From: Pseudobacteroides cellulosolvens ATCC 35603 = DSM 2933
GTDB taxonomy: Bacteria; Bacillota; Clostridia; Acetivibrionales; DSM-2933
Assembly (NCBI RefSeq): GCF_001262605.1
Contig: NZ_LGTC01000001.1
Location: forward strand, 4,040,001 to 4,104,000
Length of the DNA stretch: 64,000 nt
Reading direction: 5' to 3'
A program made the translations under genes and the position numbers. The notes beneath the pieces are model-generated. The model did not search any database, had not been told where the DNA came from, and saw nothing but the letters and a program-made list of their open reading frames with translations. Shown in pieces: positions 56,619 through 64,000 of this stretch. Every line of letters starts with the position of its first letter. The stretch's first letter is position 1.

Positions 56619-59125
56619 CTACTCTTTAGAATAAGTAACACGGACCATTTCATCCACTGTTGTAACACCCGATAATACAAGTCTTGCACAGTTTGCTCTC
56701 AATGTCTTCATTCCGCTTTTTATAGCTGCGGCTTTTATTGTATCTGAGGTAACATTCTTAGCTACAAGATCCCTAATTTCACTATTTATAGTCATTATTT
56801 CATATATGGCAATTCTTCCTCTATACCCGGTGTTGTTGCAATTCGGGCAACCCTTCTTGGTATAGATCTTTACATCCTCATCTTCCCCTATCTCTAAGCC
56901 TTGCCTATCGCTTAATGTAGGAGTATATTCTTCCTTACATTTAGGACATAACCTTCTTACAAGTCTCTGTGCTATTATACCAACAACGGAAGATGATGCA
57001 AGGAATGGTTCTATTCCCATATCTATCAATCTTGTAACGGTACTAGGTGCATCATTGGTATGGAGTGTACTTAAAACAAGGTGACCTGTTATAGCTGCTC
57101 TAATTGCAATTTCGGCTGTTTCACCGTCACGAATTTCTCCTACCATTATGATGTCGGGGTCCTGTCTTAAGAACGATCTTAAAGCTGCCGCAAATGTAAG
57201 ACCCGCTTTAACATTAACCTGAACCTGATTAACACCTCTAACGGTTGATTCTACCGGATCCTCTACTGTCATTATATTAACATTCGGCTTGCACAATTCC
57301 TTTAATGCTGTATATAATGTTGTGGATTTACCACTTCCTGTAGGACCCGTTACAAGCACAACCCCATGGGGATGTGATAAAATGCTATCGAATTTTTCCA
57401 AATCATCATCAAAGAAACCAAGATCTTTTTTAGTTACATTAAAACCTTCTTTATCTGCAATTCTTATAACGATCTTTTCACCAAACATAGTAGGAAGAAC
57501 AGATACACGCATATCATATGCGGAATTATCAATTTTCATCGAGATTCTTCCATCCTGGGGAACACGCTTTTCCGCAATGTTAAGGCCGCTAATGATTTTT
57601 ATTCTGGCAACAAGGGATGGAAGTACTTTTTTGTCATATTTCATTATTTCCAAAAGCTGACCATCTACCCTGAACCTTATCATAACGCAGTCTTCGTATG
57701 GTTCTATGTGAATATCACTGGCATGGCTTGCAACAGCTTTATTGAATACTATGTTAACCATACGCACTATTGGTGCATTATCAACGTCGCTTATCTCAAT
57801 GATGTCATCCTCTTGCTCATGTTCTTCATTTATTTCAACATTTATTTCTTCATTAACCTTTTTTATTTCTTCTTCAAGATCCAATGCAACTTTCTGTGGT
57901 TCTTTTACATCGGTTTTCTTATCCTGTGTCGCTGGAACAGATTTTGCTACTTTTTCATAGTAACCGTTTAATATTGTGACAATCTGCTCTTCATCCGCTA
58001 ATAAAGGTATTATTTCCATACCGGTAACAAGCCTGAGATCGTCCACAGAAAATATATTCATAGGGTCACTCATTGCAACCTTAAGGAGATTATTATCTTT
58101 TTCAACAGGAACCAATTTGTGCCTTCTTGCAATATTTTCATCAACAATCGCAACTATATCTCCAGGTATATCGGCATTTTCCAGATCAACATGAGGTATA
58201 CCCATCTGCTTTTCAAGGAATTCGTAAAGGACCTTCTTCTTTATAAACCCTTCTTTTGCAAGAATTTCTCCAAGTCTACTTCCTGTCCTAGTCTGAATAT
58301 CCAAAGCACTATCAAGCTGTGCCTGAGTTATAACACCAGCTCTGACAAGCTGCTTGCCAAGTCTTTCTTTAAATAATGACGGCTTATACTCGCTATCATT
58401 ATCTATAAATGTCGGATTTTTAACTTCACTATTATTTATATCGGAATTTGATCCGAAATTACCATTTGTATTATTTACCATTGAGGCATTGTTGGAATTA
58501 GAATCATTGTCATCAAAATTATATTCTATTTTTTCACCTGATGTATAATCATTGCTATACTGCATAAACCCATCATAATCATGATTGTTGGGTATTTCAG
58601 CAGCAACTGTAGCAGCGGTAGCTGCTATTTCAGAGTTTGTATCTTCATTTATCTGATCAACCGTATCAGCATCTGATTGACTCATACTTTTAACAAATAT
58701 TTTTGATATGAGATTTTCAATATGCTTTGCATCTGCAAATACCGGCTTAATTTCAAGGCCTGTTGTAAGTCTAACATCATCTGTCGCAAATATATCTGTA
58801 GGATCCTTCATTGCTACAATTAGAGTATCGCCATTCTTTTCAATAGGTATCATGCAATATCTAGTCGCCATACTTTCACTGATAAGAGTAGGAACACTAT
58901 AATCACTAAAATCAAAATTCGAAAGATCTACAAACTCCATTTCCATCATAGATGCACTGGCATTTACCAAATCACTTTGTGTGACTAATTGGAGTTCTAA
59001 AAGTATATCTTCAATTTTTTACCTGTTTCTCTCTGAATACCCCAAACTTTTTTAAGCTGCTCGATATTCAGAAGGCCTTTTTCCAAGAGAATCTCATCGA
59101 TACTCATTTTGCTCTTATCAATCAT
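56619..59125 (-). pseudogene. pilB: PilB, pilus extension ATPase, with a frameshift in its N-terminal domain
   Basis: The ATPase core is complete: Walker A GPTGSGKSTTLYTALKEL, Walker B DIIMVGEIRDGETA, His box TGHLVLSTLHTND, and a zinc site CPKCKEEYTP ... CPNCNNTGYRG. Two MshEN-type domains precede it. The real start is at 59125 (GGGGAGG before ATG; MIDKSKMSIDEILLEKG), but the frame is lost at an A6 run (59014-59019). One extra A restores GKKIEDILLELQLVTQ and joins the 783-codon main frame (58970-56619). Without it, an internal start may give a protein lacking the first half of MshEN 1. Confidence 0.85.
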
Positions 59126-59939
59126 GTCAGACCTCCCCAAATAATCACTGGTAATCTATTAAATGAATTTATTACCTCAATAAGATGCAGTACAATATCA
59201 CAACTAGCAAATTATCAATAATTACATAACCTAGAATTATTAATTTAAATCACAAAAACGATATCAGGAATAAACTTAGGCTGGTCAGATAGAAAATTTT
59301 TAGACCCCCTGGCAAGTTTACTTTTCCCCTTAAAACACAAATCAATAATAAAACTGCTATATCGTTGATTTATTAATAAAAATTACACTTTTGAAAATAA
59401 GGCATCCTAATTTATAATTATTTAAAACAAAATAAGATTAATATTATTTATACTCGCATTTTCACAAGAATAAACCGTACTTATATAATTAGAAAAATAT
59501 TTAGCAAGAGCATTAAACACTTCACACAAATATTATTAAAAGAACTGCACTGATTATCATTTTTGCACCGAGAATTATTATTACATAAATACTTTAAACA
59601 ATCAACTACTTTTATGAATATTCTTACTATTTTAGTAATTTCCTGCTGCGTATTAACTTGGAATACTATTATTAAAACATCTGCTTCGGCACATTGCCAT
59701 CCATTAATTATGTACTTACTATTTTCTTGACTACTTATATTTATTATATGCTATGCAAAACTATAAAATCACATAATTATTTTGATAAATTTAAACTCAC
59801 ATCATACTCTTTAAGGACTTTCGCTGTTTCTTATATATTTATTATAAATAAGTATTTAAAATTTTACAACCACTTTTATATGATAATTCTTTTGATTTCA
59901 TGATATTTCTTTTTAAATATAAATTTTTTCTAAATAATA
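59126..59939. other. AT-rich region upstream of the pilus operon
   Basis: About 810 bases without a supported gene. It should hold the pilB promoter; I could not assign one confidently, and no cyclic-di-GMP riboswitch motif was recognised. A plus-strand frame at 59694 is too AT-biased to be real. Confidence 0.4.
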
Positions 59940-60920
59940 TTAAATAATTTTAAACAACTCATCCGATTCTGGTTCATTAATTACCTCTATTCCATTATGA
60001 CCATACAGTACTCGATTCATTTCCTTTGTAATCTTTCCTATTAGGGCTGCATTGATCCCATTTCTATTTAACTCACTAATAAGTTCTCTTCCGTTATCGC
60101 ATGTAATAACCATGCTTCCACTTGAAATAAGCTTTAAAGGATTCAAGTTCAACAGATCACATATAACAGAAGTTTCATTTTCAACAGGAATCAAATCTTC
60201 GTATACTTCCATACCTACCCCAGATGCCTCTCCAATTTCCCAAAGAGCTCCCAGTATTCCTCCCTCAGTAATATCATGCATGGAATTAACTCCAAATTTG
60301 CCGGCAATTATACCTTCCTTTACAACGCTTAATTTACCGACAAAGCTCTTTGCCCTTTTTAGCTGCTCTTTTGTCATCCTATCCCTAAGAAGATCTTCGT
60401 GATCTGATGCTATTATTACAGTGCCTTCTATGCCTGCTGACTTTGTCATTATAATATCATCTCCAGGTTTTGCACCCGACGTAGTTACCAACTTATCCTT
60501 AAGTATTTTGGCAACAGCCGTGCTGATTATCACAACCTGGCTGACAGCAGCAGTAATTTCAGTATGGCCGCCTATAATGTCCACATTAAGAGCATTCGCA
60601 GTATCACAAATTGCCGTCATTATCGTCGCTATATCCTGCTCAGTCGTTTTCGGGGGAGCCAGTAATGTTATAAGAAGTCCTAGAGGCTCCGCTCCGGATG
60701 AAGCAATATCGTTGCATGCAATATTTACAGCTATTTTTCCAACCTGGTTTACAGCACCGGTTATAGGATCTGTTGTAAGAACACAGGCATATTCTCCAAA
60801 GTCAACAGCACAACAATCTTCTCCAATTCCAGGCCTTAGTAGTATTTCTTTTCTATTATTGTTCAATTTCCCCAATACAATTTCCTTCAATATGCTATTT
60901 GGTATTTTTCCTATTTCCAT
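59940..60920 (-). CDS. AIR synthase-related (HypE/ThiL/SelD-fold) protein (326 aa)
   Basis: PurM-type fold with an ATP-binding N-terminal half (GIGEDCCAVDF, TTDPITG, NIACNDIASSGAEPLG) and a C-terminal half with MHDITEGGILGALWEI, the motif typical of HypE. HypE makes cyanide ligands for NiFe hydrogenase from carbamoyl groups, but its C-terminal Cys is missing here, so this is one of the clostridial AIR-synthase-like proteins of unknown substrate. VanW and ThiI genes precede it on the same strand. Confidence 0.82.
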   Translation of the reverse strand: MEIGKIPNSILKEIVLGKLNNNRKEILLRPGIGEDCCAVDFGEYACVLTTDPITGAVNQVGKIAVNIACNDIASSGAEPLGLLITLLAPPKTTEQDIATIMTAICDTANALNVDIIGGHTEITAAVSQVVIISTAVAKILKDKLVTTSGAKPGDDIIMTKSAGIEGTVIIASDHEDLLRDRMTKEQLKRAKSFVGKLSVVKEGIIAGKFGVNSMHDITEGGILGALWEIGEASGVGMEVYEDLIPVENETSVICDLLNLNPLKLISSGSMVITCDNGRELISELNRNGINAALIGKITKEMNRVLYGHNGIEVINEPESDELFKII

Positions 60921-60938
60921 TCTTCCCCCACCTATATG

Positions 60939-62294
60939 TCATATCATTCCTCTTCCTACCTTGACCTTAGCTTTAACAGGTGCATAAACATCTTCAGATA
61001 TTTTTTCTCTAAATAAAAGCACCCCGTCAGACCCATATATCTCTCTGTATAATAAAACTTTGTAACCGGTTTTCGGTTCTCGCAGCACTACACGCTCATT
61101 CTCAGGAATTTCATCTACATATTCCACTTCTTCTCCCTGAGGTTCATATTTCTCTACAACCTGTGATTTTAACACAACTTTCATTCCGTTTTCCCTATCT
61201 TTCCCAAGGATATAAACTTCGATTACATTACCCTTTACCAATGAAAATATTGCTATAGGATAACCGCTGCTGTTCCTAAACTTGAAATCAATATAGTTTT
61301 CAGCTATAGTTGCATCCCGCCCCATATCAACATACCCTAAAGGCATTGAATGATGTGTCCTTTCCAAAACCTTAAGCTTTGAAAGCAGTACTGCGTTATA
61401 AAGTGTAGTAGTTACCTGACATACACCTCCGCCTGTTCCTTTTACAAGCTCATTTTTAAAAATAACTGGTGCCTCTTTATATCCATTTGCAGCTGTTCTC
61501 GGACCTAATGACTCATTCATAGAAAAATTCTGCCCCGGCATTAACAGTATACCATTTATTTTACTGCAAGCAAGTTTTATATTATAGCTCCTGTTTGCAT
61601 CTCCTTCATTAAATCTTGTTGAAAACTTTCCTATTATATTTTCGATATGATTTATATCCGTTTCTTTTATTTCGGGTTCTACTTCCTCAACAATTAATTC
61701 ATGAGATGTAAAATTCTTAGCTTCCAATTTGGATGTCCAATTATCCAGATTTTTATTTATATCCAACCTCTTACCTGTTTCATGCCCCACAATTGTAATT
61801 TTTCCTTGTTGGAATTTTACTGCCGCATTCATTTCCTGTCTGTCTACATCTTTTTTAATAACCTTTAGAACTTGTATCATCAGGTTCCTATCAAAATGCA
61901 GTTGAGAAATTATATTATGCTTTTTTATCCTTGTTGCTATAATACTATACAACCGGTAGAATATATTGCCGCTTCTACCAATGCTATATGCTTCTTCTAT
62001 AGCATTTTGTATTTTAAAACCTATACCTAATTCCTCAAAATCATACTGCCATGCATTGCCCGCATATTCAAGCACAACCTTTTTAACCGGGTTCACTCTA
62101 CCAATCGCGTCGTTTAACCGCTCTTGTGCAGTATTGATATCAAGACCTGACACATCAATTCCATCGATTGAGATACCCAAGTATATGGTTTTATCTTTTA
62201 AAACAACTGCTGCAAAAATTGAAATAAATATAATAACAGCGGCAACAGTTGCCCAAATAATCCTTACTTTTTTACTATAACTTTTTTTCAGCAT
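60939..62294 (-). CDS. VanW-family protein with peptidoglycan-binding-like and G5 domains (451 aa)
   Basis: One N-terminal membrane anchor (IIWATVAAVIIFISIFAAVV), two YoaR-like domains (about 35-220), a VanW domain (about 235-365; FSMNESLGPRTAANGYKEAP and GGGVCQVTTTLYNAVL) and a G5-like end (about 375-451). It acts outside the membrane on the cell wall; the reaction is unknown. A stronger ribosome site (AAGGAGG) precedes another ATG at 62312 in a different frame across an A7 run, so the true start could lie there if the run length differs; AGGA also precedes 62294. Confidence 0.85.
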   Translation of the reverse strand: MLKKSYSKKVRIIWATVAAVIIFISIFAAVVLKDKTIYLGISIDGIDVSGLDINTAQERLNDAIGRVNPVKKVVLEYAGNAWQYDFEELGIGFKIQNAIEEAYSIGRSGNIFYRLYSIIATRIKKHNIISQLHFDRNLMIQVLKVIKKDVDRQEMNAAVKFQQGKITIVGHETGKRLDINKNLDNWTSKLEAKNFTSHELIVEEVEPEIKETDINHIENIIGKFSTRFNEGDANRSYNIKLACSKINGILLMPGQNFSMNESLGPRTAANGYKEAPVIFKNELVKGTGGGVCQVTTTLYNAVLLSKLKVLERTHHSMPLGYVDMGRDATIAENYIDFKFRNSSGYPIAIFSLVKGNVIEVYILGKDRENGMKVVLKSQVVEKYEPQGEEVEYVDEIPENERVVLREPKTGYKVLLYREIYGSDGVLLFREKISEDVYAPVKAKVKVGRGMI

Positions 62295-62350
62295 CCATCA
62301 TATCCTGTTTCATTAAACCTCCTTATAATAAATATTCAATTCAAAGTTAT

Positions 62351-63532
62351 TTATACTGTTATTCTTATAATTTCTGTATCAGCTATGGCTTTTTCAACCA
62401 ATTTCTCTATATTTAAAAGCTCTTCCGATTTGAGTATTTTTTCCAGCCTTGGTTTGGTTTTAGGATGTTTTGCTACAAATACTGTACAACAATCTTCATA
62501 TGGTAGTATGGACGTCTCAAAAGTTCCAATTTTCCTCGCCCTATCAATAACCTCATTTTTATCCATACCTATCAGAGGTCTGAACACCGGCATATCAACT
62601 ACAATGTTTGTAACAGCAAGACTTTGTATTGTTTGACTGGCCACCTGCCCAACACTTTCTCCGGTAATAAGTGCCATAGCCCCCACAGATTCTGCTATTT
62701 TCTCTGCAATCTCCATCATGACCCTTCTCATAATTATAGTCAACTCATCCTCAGGACATTTATCGTTAATTTCCAATTGTATATCTGTAAAAGGAACAAT
62801 GTGTAATTTTATCTGTCCGCAGTATGATGCAAGAATTTTTGCCAATTCAATAACTTTATCCTTAGCCCTCTCACTAGTATACGGATAACTGTAAAAATGT
62901 ACAGCTTCTATTTCAACTCCACGTTTTGCTATCATCCAGCCAGCAACCGGACTATCAATCCCCCCCGATAGGAGCAGCATAGCCTTCCCGTTAGTTCCGA
63001 TGGGCATACCCCCGTTTGCAGGAATAATCTCAGAATATATATATGTAGACTCACGAACTTCCACATAAAAAATAAAATCCGGATTGTTTACATCAACCTT
63101 TAACTGCTGATTATTTTCCCAGATATGGGAGCCTAATTCCCTGCTTATTTCCGGTGATTGCATAGGGAACTTCTTATTTCCTCTTTTTGCCTCTACTTTA
63201 AACGAACTGTAACACTTTTTTTCTATAAGGTTTTTAACCATTTTAGCTGATTGTTCCTTAATTACATTAAAATCCGATTCAATCTTTAATACAGGACTCA
63301 CTGAAACAATACCGAATACCCTTGTAAGTCTATCTATAGCTTCATTATAATTATAATCATATTCATCTTCCACTGGCTCAACATATATTCTAGCTTGGGA
63401 CCTTATTACTGCTATTTTACCCAAGCTTCCAATAGATTTTTTTATATTGTTCACAAGTTTTTCTTCAAACACAGGTCTGTTTAAGCCCTTTAAAATTATT
63501 TCCCCAACTCGAACCAATATTACCTTTTTCAT
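62351..63532 (-). CDS. thiI: ThiI, tRNA 4-thiouridine sulfurtransferase (393 aa)
   Basis: An N-terminal ferredoxin-like/THUMP domain (about 1-165) and a PP-loop ATPase (LLLSGGIDSPVAGWMIAKRG) that adenylates U8 of tRNA. No C-terminal rhodanese domain, as usual for Gram-positive ThiI, where a separate sulfurtransferase partner delivers sulfur. The CCTVFVAKHPKTKP segment is conserved. The ATG at 63532 is chosen because GGAGG precedes it; a GTG at 63544 lies upstream. Confidence 0.93.
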   Translation of the reverse strand: MKKVILVRVGEIILKGLNRPVFEEKLVNNIKKSIGSLGKIAVIRSQARIYVEPVEDEYDYNYNEAIDRLTRVFGIVSVSPVLKIESDFNVIKEQSAKMVKNLIEKKCYSSFKVEAKRGNKKFPMQSPEISRELGSHIWENNQQLKVDVNNPDFIFYVEVRESTYIYSEIIPANGGMPIGTNGKAMLLLSGGIDSPVAGWMIAKRGVEIEAVHFYSYPYTSERAKDKVIELAKILASYCGQIKLHIVPFTDIQLEINDKCPEDELTIIMRRVMMEIAEKIAESVGAMALITGESVGQVASQTIQSLAVTNIVVDMPVFRPLIGMDKNEVIDRARKIGTFETSILPYEDCCTVFVAKHPKTKPRLEKILKSEELLNIEKLVEKAIADTEIIRITV

Positions 63533-63994
63533 TTTATCCTCCACTTTTATGTTTTACATAAATTTATTTAATATACTAAAAGCATAACTTCCAAACAATT
63601 TTACCACAATATCCTAAAGCATTATACAAATCATGAAGTAATTTTGCAACCTTGATTGTTGTAACAGAAAATTGTGGCACGGAATACATCATGATTTCCT
63701 AGACATCAAGAAATTAATAATCTAAAATAGTATTTAAATGTTATAAATGTTGAACAGTTGGGTATCAATATAATAAGCAATTTTAATGTTTCTTTTTGAA
63801 ATTTGATATATTTTTTTATTTTTTTAAAAAGAACTATTGTTAACCGGGATTTACAATACTATAATATAATTATAGCAATAATAATTAATAAAATTTGAAA
63901 ATACTATTTGCTAATTCAATTTCTTTTTGTATAATATATTGTGATTTATATAACATAAAAATGCAATAGTATTAATAATTTCTGGAGTGATTAG
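63533..63994. other. Divergent intergenic region upstream of thiI
   Basis: About 460 AT-rich bases between thiI and the start of a rightward gene. A TATAAT-like stretch lies around 63930. No repeat or riboswitch recognised. Confidence 0.35.
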
Positions 63995-64000
63995 ATGGGT
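63995..64000 (+). CDS. Start of a gene cut by the window edge
   Basis: ATGGGT is preceded by TCTGGAGTGATTAG, a good ribosome site 8 bases upstream. Only two codons are visible, so nothing can be said of the product. Confidence 0.5.

Noticed and set aside
59694-59903. Plus-strand 69-codon frame upstream of pilB
   Set aside because: No ribosome site, and the composition is that of random AT-rich DNA.
62351-63532. Missing rhodanese domain as a truncation of ThiI
   Set aside because: Gram-positive ThiI proteins usually lack it, so the length is normal.

Overview
The window is low-GC, clostridial DNA. The best fit is a cellulosome-producing anaerobe of the Acetivibrio/Pseudobacteroides cellulosolvens type. 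The evidence is three X-module plus dockerin proteins (one carrying an expansin), a cohesin-dockerin protein, a decayed CBM3 protein, dense Gram-positive ribosome sites and a clostridial type IV pilus locus. The genus is an inference; no rRNA, tRNA or CRISPR array was seen.

Layout. 0-3 kb: an anti-sigma-like DUF4179-type membrane protein, a phosphoribosyltransferase and a HAD phosphatase. 3.1-9.8 kb: two divergent dockerin proteins (an expansin and an Ig-like/FN3-like protein), then a large TIG/CBM3 surface-protein gene destroyed by stops and frameshifts. 9.8-14.7 kb: debris made of a BAAT hydrolase scrap, a gene half ending at 11.43 kb, a recombinase C-terminus, IS66 tnpB, and an IS1182 remnant with a nested broken IS66-type element. 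14.7-21.3 kb: an intact three-gene operon (TerD/ARM-repeat protein, SWIM zinc-finger protein, retron-type reverse transcriptase), which I read as a type XIII-like retron defence system. 21.6-29.3 kb: polysaccharide deacetylase, a group II intron scrap, a cohesin-dockerin-propeller protein, decayed genes, a PadR regulator and a retropepsin-like protein. 29.8-32 kb: an RCC1-repeat dockerin protein. 32.5-42.9 kb: a mobile-element zone with an apparently intact IS3-type element, half of a recombinase element inside an IS66, and a full IS66 (8-bp target duplication) carrying an intact recombinase-in-trio (RIT) element. 43.2-45.5 kb: a 45-residue membrane peptide and a GT-C glycosyltransferase. 45.8-59.1 kb: a type IV pilus locus transcribed leftward (pilB, pilT, pilM, pilC, pilin, pilW-like, pilN, pilO, pilV-like, PilX-like, lipoprotein). 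59.9-63.5 kb: AIR-synthase-like protein, VanW-family protein and thiI.

How it works together. The dockerin and cohesin proteins would assemble outside the cell on scaffoldins. The pilus locus encodes two ATPases, platform, alignment proteins and several prepilins. The retron operon sits directly beside IS debris, as defence islands often do. Two pilus genes (pilB and the pilW-like prepilin) are each broken by one missing A in an A-run, which is either phase variation or sequence error. Halves of one gene at 11.43 kb and 27.66 kb lie head to head and rejoin residue to residue if the segment between them is inverted. Halves of an IS66/recombinase element at 11.4-11.9 and 34.6-36.5 kb share the same left breakpoint, so a past inversion is likely.
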